Virus record (IMG/VR): IMGVR_UViG_3300027985_000418
Span: 1-61,029 of that record
Length of the DNA stretch: 61,029 bases
Reading direction: 5' to 3' (one strand)
DNA from: a virus
Under the pieces are notes generated by a model. That model saw only the letters and a list, made by a program, of their open reading frames with translations, did not search any database and was not told where the DNA came from. Below are positions 41,676 through 50,719 of this stretch, piece by piece (the first letter of the stretch is position 1; every line of letters starts with the position of its first letter). A program made the translations under genes and the position numbers.

Positions 41676-44291
41676 ATGCCAATATTTAACGACATAGAAT
41701 TGGTAAGACAAGAATTAAAAAGGAATATGCCATTAAATGAATTAATAGCATTGGTTGATCATAAATTCACCATCGATACTGGCACAAAATGTGATGGTAT
41801 CGAAAGAGTTAATGATGAGTTGTATAAGAAAAGATGTGATCTATTGTCACATAAGATAGATAGTGATGGTACACGTGATAGTACACCATCATTTACTATA
41901 TGTCCGCCAAAAGAATTATGGTATTGTTTTGGGTGTGGTGCTAGTGGCGATAGATTTGAATACATATCACAAAGATTTAATGTTGACCATTATGAATCTA
42001 TTGTCATGTGTGCAGAAATACAAGGATTTGACTTGAATCCATATTATAAGGATATGTCAATAGAAGAACAGGCAAGACTTAATTTATATCTAGAGAATGA
42101 TGGTGCAAGAGATTTAGCACACAACACACTACTGATGGATGATAATGCTAGGAATTATCTATTACAACGTGGTATTACTGATGAATCAATAGATAGATAT
42201 CAGATAGGATATGCACCACCATTAAATGATGGCAAAACGATATTTGATAATATTGCTAATTGTAAAACATTACAATTACATCGCAAAAACCAATTTAATG
42301 ATGCCATCGTCTTTCCAATTAATAATATAGATGGGCATATGAGATACTTCCAATCTAGACCATTCAATCCATTACCAGGACAAAAATATATATGTGCTGA
42401 TGATACACATCCATTATTTGAAGATTATAAAATATTTGGATTAGACATCGCTCGTAGAATGGTATCAAAACACAATGGTAAAATGATATGTGTAGAGGGT
42501 GCACCAGATACTATTGCCTGTACACAACAGGGCATATGTGCATGTGGTCTATTAGGTACTGTATTTAATGAAAATACATATGAACTATTTAGTAAGTATC
42601 ATATAAATGAAATCATATTGTTGCTTGATGGAGATTTACCAGGAAGAACTAAATCATTCAAGATAGCAGAAAAATATCTAGAAATGAATACCAATATTGT
42701 ATTGAAAATAGCTACAATTGACGAAGAATTAGATCCAGAAGAATATATTAATAAGAATGGTAAAGACAAACTTATTAATATTATTGATAATGCGAAATAT
42801 GCTATACAATATCTTATTGATTTAAAATGGAATGAAGCTAAAACACCTACAGATAAAATGAACTTCATGCAATCAATCAAGATATATATGGATGCTGTAC
42901 ATGATAAAATATCAAAGAGTATAATGATTACGGATATTGCTGAAAAATTATGTATAGATCCAATACAAGTGCAAGATTTCTATAATGCATCTATAGCAGA
43001 TAAATCTGGTATTCTTGTTACTATTAATGGTGAAGCAACTGTATTAGGACAGGCTATTAGGGATAAAGATTTTGTTACTGAATTATGTACAAGATTTAAG
43101 GAAGATGATTGGTATCTAATAAAACATAAATATTTGTTTAATATCTTAAAGAAAGCCGAATTCACAGATATAGAGTCATTATATACAATAGCAAAGAATC
43201 TAAATATTGATAATATTATAACACGCACTTGGCTACAATCATTGTATGATGATAGTGGTAATGTTACATTCTGCTTAAAGGATATGGAAGACAAATTGAT
43301 AAGAAGACGCTCTATCGAATTACTAAATAAAACAAAATCAAATATATCGGATATGTCATTAGATGTATCGGTGATGTTAGAAAAACATACTGTAGATATA
43401 TTCAATATTACACATAAATCAACCAATAATAAAGTATTTGATGCACACACACAAGTAAGCGATGCAATGAATATAATACAAGAACGCATGAAAAACCCTG
43501 GTGAAATAATTGGATATAGTTTAGGTAGCAACTTTAGAAAAACTACTCTAGCAATGTTGGGTGTACAAACCAAAACACTTACAATAGTTGCCGCTAATCA
43601 ATCAGTAGGTAAAACTCTAATGTGTGAAAACTGGGCATTACATCAAGCTGTTGATTTGGGTATTGGTGTATTATGGTTTACATTAGAAATGGATAAAGAT
43701 AGAATGACATTCAGAAATTTATCCATATTAAGTAATGTACCATGTACTGGTTTAATGACTGGTAACATCACACAGGAACAAAAGCATGAAATTGATATGT
43801 CTGCAATTAAATTAGATGGATCAACATTATTCTTATCAGAACGTGGTCACGATTTGAATGAAGCATTAGCAATAGCTAGAAAATATGTTATTAAGGATAA
43901 AGTTAAGATAATATATGTCGATTACATACAATTACAATATATTAGTGATAAACGTACTGATGCTAGACATAGAGAATTAGGTATGATATCAAAAGCATGG
44001 AAACAATTTTCACAGGATATGGATGTAGCTGTTATAGCTTTATCACAATTAAATAAGGAAGCATTATCTACCAAAACAGCCGAAGCATCACAAGGTGCAG
44101 GGAGTTATGAAATTGCACAAGATGCCGATGTATATGTTACATTGAAAGATAAATCAGAGGAAGAGATATCACAACGTGGAATTGACCATGGTAATATCAC
44201 TTTAAACTTGTCTAAGAATCGTATGGGTGAGAGGGAGATATTAATCGATATATATGCAGATAAGCCAGTGTATAGAATGTCAGAAGTATAA
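41676..44291 (+). CDS. Bifunctional primase-helicase (DnaG/DnaB-like)
   Basis: 871 aa. N-terminal CHC2-type zinc finger region ('KKRCDLLSHK', 'LWYCFGCGASGDRFEYI'). Toprim core: 'KMICVEGAPDTIACTQ' (acidic motif) and 'ILLLDGDLPGR' (D-x-D). The C-terminal DnaB helicase has P-loop 'AANQSVGKTLM', 'VLWFTLEMDKDRM', Walker B 'IIYVDYIQLQYI', 'VIALSQLNKEA' and 'LSKNRMGERE'. This is the T7 gp4-like layout of primase fused to replicative helicase. TGGAGGTAAGATAAT precedes the ATG. Confidence 0.92.
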   Translation: MPIFNDIELVRQELKRNMPLNELIALVDHKFTIDTGTKCDGIERVNDELYKKRCDLLSHKIDSDGTRDSTPSFTICPPKELWYCFGCGASGDRFEYISQRFNVDHYESIVMCAEIQGFDLNPYYKDMSIEEQARLNLYLENDGARDLAHNTLLMDDNARNYLLQRGITDESIDRYQIGYAPPLNDGKTIFDNIANCKTLQLHRKNQFNDAIVFPINNIDGHMRYFQSRPFNPLPGQKYICADDTHPLFEDYKIFGLDIARRMVSKHNGKMICVEGAPDTIACTQQGICACGLLGTVFNENTYELFSKYHINEIILLLDGDLPGRTKSFKIAEKYLEMNTNIVLKIATIDEELDPEEYINKNGKDKLINIIDNAKYAIQYLIDLKWNEAKTPTDKMNFMQSIKIYMDAVHDKISKSIMITDIAEKLCIDPIQVQDFYNASIADKSGILVTINGEATVLGQAIRDKDFVTELCTRFKEDDWYLIKHKYLFNILKKAEFTDIESLYTIAKNLNIDNIITRTWLQSLYDDSGNVTFCLKDMEDKLIRRRSIELLNKTKSNISDMSLDVSVMLEKHTVDIFNITHKSTNNKVFDAHTQVSDAMNIIQERMKNPGEIIGYSLGSNFRKTTLAMLGVQTKTLTIVAANQSVGKTLMCENWALHQAVDLGIGVLWFTLEMDKDRMTFRNLSILSNVPCTGLMTGNITQEQKHEIDMSAIKLDGSTLFLSERGHDLNEALAIARKYVIKDKVKIIYVDYIQLQYISDKRTDARHRELGMISKAWKQFSQDMDVAVIALSQLNKEALSTKTAEASQGAGSYEIAQDADVYVTLKDKSEEEISQRGIDHGNITLNLSKNRMGEREILIDIYADKPVYRMSEV

Positions 44292-44311
44292 AATATTGGT
44301 TTGTGTCAATT

Positions 44312-44341
44312 TTATACGGTTATATCATGGTGCTATATAAT
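44312..44341 (+). promoter_or_regulatory. Candidate middle promoter before kinase/nrd genes
   Basis: TTATAC (44312-44317), 18-bp spacer, TATAAT (44336-44341), in the 82-base gap after the primase-helicase gene. Same spacing class as the elements before purZ and the ssDNA-binding gene. Confidence 0.45.
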
Positions 44342-44373
44342 AAATAGACTTTATAAAGATAGGAGGGATAATT

Positions 44374-44913
44374 ATGAAAACATGTATCGTAATGACTGGT
44401 TATCCATGTAGTGGTAAATCGGCAATAGGCAAAAGTGTAGCATTGTTACTCAAAATACCATATATATCATCTGGTGATATTGCAAGACAAATGGCTGAGG
44501 AAGAAATAAATGCAGATGTAAATACAGCATTAAAGAATGGTATGATGGCAACGGAAGACAAAATGAGATCGAGAATGTATGAAATATTAAAAGAAACCAT
44601 TAAACACAATAAAATATTTATATTAGATGGTTTCCCACGATTTGATGATCAAAGATTGTGGATAGAAAAGCAATTTGATATTAATTATGTATATATTGAC
44701 ATACAGGCACGTCTAGACAATATTCTAGCTAGAGCAAAATCTAGATGCAGACAAGACGATGATAAATCTATATTAATAAGACGTATAGAATGGTATGAAG
44801 AAAATACTATGCCAATGCTTAAACAAATAAATCCAATTGTAATATCTGGCGATGCGTCAATTGAAGATGCATCAAATGAATTGATTCGCATAATATCGGA
44901 GGTCATATTATAA
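44374..44913 (+). CDS. Adenylate-kinase-like nucleotide kinase
   Basis: 179 aa. P-loop 'MTGYPCSGKSAIGKS' (7-21), 'ISSGDIARQMAEEE' (NMP-binding), 'IFILDGFPRFDDQ' (the DGFPR motif) and 'RAKSRCRQDDDKSILIRRIEWYEENTMP' (LID/Arg region). It is the best candidate for phosphorylating dAMP or dZMP to the diphosphate. AGGAGGGATAATT precedes the ATG. The stop overlaps the nrdG start. Confidence 0.82.
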   Translation: MKTCIVMTGYPCSGKSAIGKSVALLLKIPYISSGDIARQMAEEEINADVNTALKNGMMATEDKMRSRMYEILKETIKHNKIFILDGFPRFDDQRLWIEKQFDINYVYIDIQARLDNILARAKSRCRQDDDKSILIRRIEWYEENTMPMLKQINPIVISGDASIEDASNELIRIISEVIL

Positions 44914-45398
44914 TGTTGGATTATACAATGTGGGTAGAATCAGTAGATCGATATGATTTTATTAATAATCCAACTGATGAAACACCATCTATTACAATAT
45001 GGTTTAGTGGTTGCACATTTAATTGTCCTGGATGTCACAATTATAGACTACAGAATAGAAATGAGGACCAACAAATTTCAGTAAATAGATTATTAAGTCA
45101 AGTAATAGAATATGCACAAAATGTTAAATCTATTGTATTACTTGGTGGTGAACCATTACAACAACCAAATATTATATTATTCCTAACAAAATTAAGGGAG
45201 ATATTAGGACATGGATATAAAATATGGTTATATACTGGTTATGAATTTGCTGATATACCAATCCCAATATTAAATTTAGTAGATATTGTTAAATGTGGTA
45301 AATTTGACAATACAAAATTAACTGGTGGTTTCCCATCATCATCCAATCAACAATTATGGAAATATACTACTGGATGGGATAAATTTACAATAAATTGA
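44913..45398 (+). CDS. nrdG: Anaerobic ribonucleotide reductase activating enzyme
   Basis: 161 aa radical-SAM activase. 'WFSGCTFNCPGCHN' gives the C-x3-C-x2-C iron-sulfur motif, then 'IVLLGGEPLQQPN' (GGE for SAM). It makes the glycyl radical on NrdD. The start overlaps the kinase stop after GGAGGTCATATTATA. It works only without oxygen, so the host is an anaerobe or the phage replicates under anoxia. Confidence 0.92.
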   Translation: MLDYTMWVESVDRYDFINNPTDETPSITIWFSGCTFNCPGCHNYRLQNRNEDQQISVNRLLSQVIEYAQNVKSIVLLGGEPLQQPNIILFLTKLREILGHGYKIWLYTGYEFADIPIPILNLVDIVKCGKFDNTKLTGGFPSSSNQQLWKYTTGWDKFTIN

Positions 45399-45416
45399 TT
45401 ATGGGAGTTGACATCT

Positions 45417-47372
45417 ATGAAAATAGGTATGAATTTAATTAAGGAATTTGAAGACCTGTATGATAGTTTTATCCAATCTGATAAAGGGTTGGAATTATTA
45501 AAAATCGAGGGCATTGCACCATCAGATTTAGATATTGGTATTCTAAGTCACAATTTCTTCGATAATAAGTTATCAGATATTGCAACAGATTCTAATTCAA
45601 ATGCAAATGAAGATATATCTCCAACAAGCTATCGTACATATACAACAAATGGTCAAATGAAATTACTTGGATATCATTTATTATGGTATTATGCTAATAG
45701 GAGATTTGGTCTAGAGTGGGCAAACCAAGCAATAACTGCTATATGGAGTGGTGATTTATATTTCCATGATGCACATGGTGTGAAGATCCAGATGCCATAC
45801 TGTTATGCGTTTAGTTTAGATAAACTGGTATTTGAGGGTAGACCTTATGGATCATCGCCAAATACACCACCTAAAAACAGAAAATCATTCTTATCACAAG
45901 TTGATAAGTTAATATCAGATTTGAGCAAACAATTTGCAGGTGCTACTGCACCGAGTGATTTCTTCCTATGGTATGCATATTATTGTAAACTGGAACATAT
46001 TGATATTGACACAGAAATCGGTAAACATACTGTGGTACAGGATATGCAGGGAATTGTTTGTTTATTTAATGAATCGAATCGTTCTGAGGGAGAACCACCA
46101 TTTACAAATTTGTCAATGTATGACTCTACAGGATTACATTCATTGTTTGGTCATATTGTATATCCAGACCATACAACACCAGATTTAGATTATATAATGA
46201 AATTACAAAATATATTCTGCGAATGGTTTAGTCATGGTGATCCTATTAGTGGATTCCCATATAAATTCCCAGTTGTAACCCAAAATTTAACTATTGATGA
46301 AAATCGAAATTTTGTAAATGAAAATGATGCCATGAATGTTGCAAGATTTAATTTGGAGAAGGGTAATTTTAATCTACATTTTGGTAAAAAGAATAAGATT
46401 GCTATGTGCTGTAGATATGAAAATGATCTTGATGACATGGAAATGACACCAGATTCATTTGGTAATGGTGGTGTTAATATCGGTTCTCATAGAGTCGCAA
46501 CACCAAATTATGGTAGAGCGGCATTATTAGCAAATAAGGATATTACGAAATTTATTGAAATTCTTGATGATTATTTTGATATTTGTGCAAAATTATTATA
46601 TATCCATCGTGTTGATATCCTACAAGGCAGGATTAACAAAAATCCACAATACCTCAAATTCTTTGGAAGTCTTGGATGGTTTGATTTGAATACAATGTTT
46701 AGTACATTTGGTGTTGTCGGTATATATGAAGCAATATCATTTTTAGGCTATGATATACTTGAAGACGATGGTACTGATCTTGGTATGGATATCATGCAAT
46801 ATATCAAGTCTAAAGTTAAACAATATAGAAACGAATATGGCTTTGTGTTTAATGCAGAGGAAATTCCAGGTGAGCAAGCTTGTGTATCATTATTGAATAA
46901 GGACAAGATCATAATAGATAAATCAACATTATCTAGTGATGTTGTTAGATTATTTGATGAATGCTATTTGTACTCAAATCAATATATACCATTAATAAAT
47001 AAAGCAGATATATTAACAAGAATTGATATATCTGGTAGATTCATGAATATGATATCTGGTGGTGGTATAGTACATGCAAATGTTGAAGCACCTATAGATA
47101 CTGTCGGCAAAATGTATGAATTAATGAAATTTACTGCTAAAAGTGGTGTACCACATATGGCTGTGTGTTATCGATTTGGTAGATGTAAATATCATAAGGC
47201 TACGATTATTGGACAAGATACGAAAGTATGTCCAATATGTGGAGAACCAATTGTACATACTAGGGCGAGAGTTATTGGATACTTTAGCGATGAGCATAAC
47301 TGGCATCCAGTAAGACAAGTTTACGATGCACCAAACCGTCACTATACAAAAAATGAACAAATAAACATCTAG
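45417..47372 (+). CDS. nrdD: Class III anaerobic ribonucleoside-triphosphate reductase
   Basis: 651 aa from ATG 45417 after GGGAG; a TTG at 45408 is in frame. 'DGQMKLLGYHLLWYY'-like start, 'SGDLYFHDAHGVKIQMPYC', 'MCCRYENDLDDME', 'GGVNIGSHRVATPNYGR' and 'LGWFDLNTMFSTFGVVGIYEA' match NrdD. The C-terminal zinc cysteines 'GRCKYH...VCPICGEPI' are followed by 'RARVIGYFSD', the glycyl-radical loop (R-V-x-G-Y). It reduces NTPs to dNTPs with formate and supplies DNA precursors. Confidence 0.92.
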   Translation: MKIGMNLIKEFEDLYDSFIQSDKGLELLKIEGIAPSDLDIGILSHNFFDNKLSDIATDSNSNANEDISPTSYRTYTTNGQMKLLGYHLLWYYANRRFGLEWANQAITAIWSGDLYFHDAHGVKIQMPYCYAFSLDKLVFEGRPYGSSPNTPPKNRKSFLSQVDKLISDLSKQFAGATAPSDFFLWYAYYCKLEHIDIDTEIGKHTVVQDMQGIVCLFNESNRSEGEPPFTNLSMYDSTGLHSLFGHIVYPDHTTPDLDYIMKLQNIFCEWFSHGDPISGFPYKFPVVTQNLTIDENRNFVNENDAMNVARFNLEKGNFNLHFGKKNKIAMCCRYENDLDDMEMTPDSFGNGGVNIGSHRVATPNYGRAALLANKDITKFIEILDDYFDICAKLLYIHRVDILQGRINKNPQYLKFFGSLGWFDLNTMFSTFGVVGIYEAISFLGYDILEDDGTDLGMDIMQYIKSKVKQYRNEYGFVFNAEEIPGEQACVSLLNKDKIIIDKSTLSSDVVRLFDECYLYSNQYIPLINKADILTRIDISGRFMNMISGGGIVHANVEAPIDTVGKMYELMKFTAKSGVPHMAVCYRFGRCKYHKATIIGQDTKVCPICGEPIVHTRARVIGYFSDEHNWHPVRQVYDAPNRHYTKNEQINI

Positions 47373-47386
47373 GAGGAATAAACAAA

Positions 47387-47935
47387 ATGAAGCAGTTACA
47401 GGTATTACGTAGTGAGATGGCTAAGGAATTCCCATTAATAGCAATCGCAAAAGATGGTGATGTTGGTATGGATTTATTTGCGTGTTTGCCATTAAAAGAA
47501 AATCATGAGCAATTACTTAAGGATTATTATGATGAATGTGGTCGCAAGGATGAAAAACCCTGTAGTATGGATTCACAATTTATCAAGGAATTAATTCATG
47601 AAACAATTACAATTATGCCAGGCGAAAGGGGTGTAATTCCAACAGGGATTAGATTAGGGTTACCATCAGATCGTTGGGCATCAATTGAAGCAAGAAGTAG
47701 TACATCAAAGAAAATGTTGGTAGTACCTAAAGGAGTTATTGACCAAGGATATCGTGGAGAATTATTTGCTGTCATATTGAACCTTGGGACAAATCCAGTA
47801 ACAATTTATCATGGCGACAGATATGTACAATTAATTCTGCATAAACGTGAGATTGCAGACATCGAAGTTATAGAGGTTGATAAATTATCAGAAACAGAAC
47901 GTGGAGATAGTGGTTTCGGATCAACTGGAAGATAG
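47387..47935 (+). CDS. dut: dUTPase
   Basis: 182 aa trimeric dUTPase. Motif 1 'DGDVGMDLFA', motif 2 'ARSSTSKKM', motif 3 'GVIDQGYRGEL', motif 4 'GDRYVQLIL' and the C-terminal motif 5 'RGDSGFGSTGR' are present. A 50-residue insertion (about 33-65) lengthens it over the usual 145 aa. It keeps uracil out of phage DNA and makes dUMP for ThyX. AGGAGGAATAAACAAA precedes the ATG. Confidence 0.92.
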   Translation: MKQLQVLRSEMAKEFPLIAIAKDGDVGMDLFACLPLKENHEQLLKDYYDECGRKDEKPCSMDSQFIKELIHETITIMPGERGVIPTGIRLGLPSDRWASIEARSSTSKKMLVVPKGVIDQGYRGELFAVILNLGTNPVTIYHGDRYVQLILHKREIADIEVIEVDKLSETERGDSGFGSTGR

Positions 47936-47945
47936 GTGATATAAT

Positions 47946-48695
47946 ATGGGTAGACTACAAGCAGGTGAAAATCCAAAAATAGACATGATCAATGCTTTAG
48001 TTGCCGATATAAAGTCATATAGTAGTACAAGCAAGGAGAGTATGACTGCTCTCCTTGATTTGTTTCATCCAATGTTATTAAATATATGTAGTAGATGGAG
48101 CAGGCATTTTGCTGATGATACACATACATTAATAAGATTTGACGAATTACTATCTGATGCACAATATTGGTTTATGAAATATACTATGGAGACATATACA
48201 ATAAATGGTTCGGCAGCATATAATAAATTTATTAAAGATCATATGACACAACGTATTAGATATATCTATGAATGCAAAATAAAATATTACAAGAATAACA
48301 TATTTCCAGATCCTAATAAACAAACAGATAATGATAATGATGATGATATGTTAGAAAATGTTACATATAAATATAAATCAGATCATGGTATTACTATTGA
48401 AGACGAGTATGAAGATAATTATACACAATATAGTAGAAATGAATTGGCAAATCAAATATTAACAATAGTGTCTGATACCAATAATTTTAATGATCGTGAT
48501 AGTCTTATATTTATCAGCATAGTATATAAAGGCAAAACACATGATGAAATTGCTAAACAATTAGATATATCACGTACTAGGGTTACACAGATTTTAAAAA
48601 GAGTTAAAGGCAGATTATATAAACTTTTAGAAAACAATCAAGATATCTGGACATTAATTAATTGTACAGATATTACATTTAATGAACAGGAGTGA
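47946..48695 (+). CDS. Sigma-factor-like transcription protein
   Basis: 249 aa. 'RFDELLSDAQYWFMKYTMETYTINGSAAYNKFIKDHMTQRIRYIYE' resembles sigma region 2 of phage and sporulation-type factors. 'GKTHDEIAKQLDISRTRVTQILKRVKGRLYKLL' is a clear region 4 helix-turn-helix. An acidic linker sits between them. It may turn on the late minus-strand operon. It is the second sigma-like gene in the window, after 29277. Confidence 0.75.
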   Translation: MGRLQAGENPKIDMINALVADIKSYSSTSKESMTALLDLFHPMLLNICSRWSRHFADDTHTLIRFDELLSDAQYWFMKYTMETYTINGSAAYNKFIKDHMTQRIRYIYECKIKYYKNNIFPDPNKQTDNDNDDDMLENVTYKYKSDHGITIEDEYEDNYTQYSRNELANQILTIVSDTNNFNDRDSLIFISIVYKGKTHDEIAKQLDISRTRVTQILKRVKGRLYKLLENNQDIWTLINCTDITFNEQE

Positions 48696-48706
48696 TGTCA
48701 TAATGA

Positions 48707-49018
48707 ATGATGTGTATGTGTCCACTTTATAGCTATGAATTTTGTTGTCCAATAGACAAAGATTGGGAGAATTGTAAGGTGAATAAATCACTAAATAACA
48801 ATAATAATGAGAATGTGAGGATACAGATAATGAATAATATGGAAATCAAAGAAGTATGGGATGGTCTGAGGGATTTGTGCGAGAATGGTACTACACATGA
48901 AATAAGAGAAATCGCTAGAAAAAGTCTAAATTTAATAACAGATATGTCTGCACAATCTGAGAGATTATGCAATCAAATTGTTAGACTAACTGGCATAGAT
49001 GTAAATAAGGGGTGTTGA
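48707..49018 (+). CDS. Hypothetical small protein before the polymerase genes
   Basis: 103 aa from ATG 48707 (or 48710), but no site sits at the right distance. ATG 48830 ('MNNMEIKEVWDGL', 62 aa) has AGGA eight bases upstream and may be the real start. The N-terminal part has 'CPLYSYEFCCPIDKDWENC', a Cys pattern. The C-terminal part is helical. A 9-codon frame (48703-48732) after AGGAG also exists. Not recognised. Confidence 0.5.
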   Translation: MMCMCPLYSYEFCCPIDKDWENCKVNKSLNNNNNENVRIQIMNNMEIKEVWDGLRDLCENGTTHEIREIARKSLNLITDMSAQSERLCNQIVRLTGIDVNKGC

Positions 49019-49022
49019 AATA

Positions 49023-49949
49023 ATGCCAAAGATTACATATACTGATCTTCATATTCACTCAGAATTTAGCCTTCAAGACGGTATGATTAAAATTGCTGAT
49101 GATGATGATCCAAAGCATATTAAAACCGAATTAATTGAAATAGTTGAAAAACGTGGTACAGGTGCAGTAACTATTACAGACCATGGTAATATGTATGGAC
49201 ATGCAAGTTTGGCTTCAGTATGTCGCACATTTGGATTAAAACATATTCCAGGATGTGAATTCTATATAGCAACAGATTCTAGACATGATAAATCATATAC
49301 AAAACGTAGCGATAGTTATATGCATATCAATGCATGGGCAAAAAATAAGATTGGTTATGCTAATATGTGTAGATTGCAAAAAATATCATTCAATGAGGGT
49401 TTCTATTATGTGCCACGTATAGATAAAGAATTAATAGAAAAATATCATGATGAAATAATGTGGTCTGATGCTTGTATTGGTGGTACAATTTGTTCACATA
49501 TAATGACAGGTAATATCGATAAGGCATATGAAGAATTTATGTGGTATTTAAATCTATTAAGAGATGATTTCTATATAGAGTATCATAATCATCATATTGA
49601 TGATGAGGATGTGTGCAACAAATACAAAGTAGAATGGGCAAATAAACATGGTGTACCAATTATTGCATGTACCGATTCGCACTTTGTAAGAAAAGATGAT
49701 ATTGATGCACACAAAGCATTATTATGTATACAATATGGTAAGGTATATGATGATCCGACATTCAATGGGTTTCCTGGCGATGGATATTGGTTGATGAATG
49801 AGAATGAATTAATTGAAAGATTCCCAATTGAATATCTCAATAATACACAATTAATTGTTAATAAAGTTGATAATGGAATTATTGAATTTGGTGATATTAG
49901 ACCACCACAATTCAAAATTCCACAATGGTTTAAGGAGGAATTAAAATGA
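49023..49949 (+). CDS. dnaE: DNA polymerase III alpha, PHP-domain subunit (split)
   Basis: 308 aa matching only the N-terminal PHP domain of DnaE: 'YTDLHIHSEFSLQDGM', 'GAVTITDHGNMYG', 'PGCEFYIA', 'WYLNLLRDDFYIEYHNH' and 'PIIACTDSHFVRKDD'. Metal-binding His and Asp of PHP are kept (H10, H12; DH in TDHG; DSH). It ends at 'IPQWFKEELK', just where the thumb/palm of a normal DnaE begins. The polymerase core is encoded separately at 50760. It is probably the proofreading or structural half of a two-subunit enzyme. Confidence 0.85.
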   Translation: MPKITYTDLHIHSEFSLQDGMIKIADDDDPKHIKTELIEIVEKRGTGAVTITDHGNMYGHASLASVCRTFGLKHIPGCEFYIATDSRHDKSYTKRSDSYMHINAWAKNKIGYANMCRLQKISFNEGFYYVPRIDKELIEKYHDEIMWSDACIGGTICSHIMTGNIDKAYEEFMWYLNLLRDDFYIEYHNHHIDDEDVCNKYKVEWANKHGVPIIACTDSHFVRKDDIDAHKALLCIQYGKVYDDPTFNGFPGDGYWLMNENELIERFPIEYLNNTQLIVNKVDNGIIEFGDIRPPQFKIPQWFKEELK

Positions 49950-50095
49950 TAACAGAAAATCAAAAGCAATATATTCTAGGTCTATATAAGGATTTAGATA
50001 TGGAATGTGAAACATATTTAGATGGGTTAACAAAATCACAGGCAAGCGATTTAATACAAGAATTAATCGCATTAAAGGAGGAACAAGATGGATAA
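49946..50095 (+). CDS. Small DUF3072-like protein (49 aa)
   Basis: ATG 49946 overlaps the PHP gene stop by four bases (ATGA), with AAGGAGGAATTAAA upstream. 'ITENQKQYILGLYKDLDMECETYLDGLTKSQASDLIQELIAL' follows the pattern of small DUF3072-type proteins (Q-x2-Y-I-x2-L ... L-T-K-x-x-A-x-x-L-I). Function unknown. First gene of the insertion between the polymerase halves. Confidence 0.6.
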   Translation: MITENQKQYILGLYKDLDMECETYLDGLTKSQASDLIQELIALKEEQDG

Positions 50096-50301
50096 ATTAA
50101 AATTAAGATCTTGTACATTCAAAGTCTTTGATGATACATCACTTGAATGGGTAGAAAGGATGGCTATTTTCACCAATGGGTTCTTCATACGAAGAATTTA
50201 ATGTTATCGATAGTGTAATGCAAATAACGGTTGCAATTATCGAAGATACGACAGGTCAAATATATAAAGTAATACCATTATATATTAAATTTATAAATTA
50301 G
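50088..50301 (+). pseudogene. Frameshifted small gene (two overlapping frames)
   Basis: Frame 1 runs from ATG 50088 (AAAGGAGGAACAAG site) to TAA 50199-50201 (37 aa) and ends '...TNGFFIRRI'. Frame 2 runs from ATG 50176 to TAG 50299-50301 (41 aa): 'MGSSYEEFNVIDSVMQITVAIIEDTTGQIYKVIP...'. Related small phage proteins read G-F/L-F-H-x-W-G...Y-E-E-F...V-A-I-V-E...G in one frame. This looks like a deletion that removed the H-x-W bases and shifted frame, possibly between short direct repeats. Alternatively two short genes overlap. Confidence 0.5.
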
Positions 50302-50310
50302 GAGGTTACT

Positions 50311-50676
50311 ATGAGTATTATTAAGGATTTATTAAATAAGAAAAAAGAAGTCGGTGGTTATAATATAACTGTTAATGATGCATCTGATAATCTAATAAAT
50401 GAAACATTCACAACAAATAAATGGAGTCATAGTTGGTTAGCACAAGTGTCTAAGCAACATAATTTTGTCATTAATGACGATATGAAAAAAGTTAATGGTG
50501 TATTAGATGCACTTAATCGTAAATCTGGACAATGTCCATGTGGGGGTACTGGTGAACAATTTAAATGTCCATGTACAATTATGAGAGAACATGGGATATG
50601 TAAGTGTGGTCTTTTTAAAAGTATACCAAATAGACCTATTACAGGCAGATCCGATACTCCACAAATAATAAAATAA
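50311..50676 (+). CDS. Ferredoxin-thioredoxin-reductase catalytic-like protein
   Basis: 121 aa. The C-terminal half has 'GQCPCGGTGEQFKCPCTIMREHGICKCGLF', given here as the pattern C-P-C ... C-P-C ... C-x-C-G-L-F. This is the Fe-S and redox cysteine layout of the FTR catalytic subunit. The N-terminal 60 residues are helical. It may use electrons from host ferredoxin to reduce disulfides or thioredoxin. It lies inside the insertion between the PHP and polymerase genes. TTAGGAGGTTACT is the ribosome site. Confidence 0.7.
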   Translation: MSIIKDLLNKKKEVGGYNITVNDASDNLINETFTTNKWSHSWLAQVSKQHNFVINDDMKKVNGVLDALNRKSGQCPCGGTGEQFKCPCTIMREHGICKCGLFKSIPNRPITGRSDTPQIIK

Positions 50677-50694
50677 ATCAATAATAATTATTTT

Positions 50695-50719
50695 ATAGAT
50701 CACTTAATGTGGTCTATAT
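50695..50719 (+). terminator. Hairpin before the polymerase gene
   Basis: ATAGATCAC - TTAAT - GTGGTCTAT, 9-bp stem with one wobble, followed by ATTTATG. Only a short T-rich end, so a weak terminator or leader structure about 40 bases before the polymerase start. Confidence 0.55.

Noticed and set aside
48703-48732. Nine-codon leader peptide before the small gene at 48707
   Set aside because: It has AGGAG at fair distance but is too short to support; noted only as a possible reason for the unclear start downstream.
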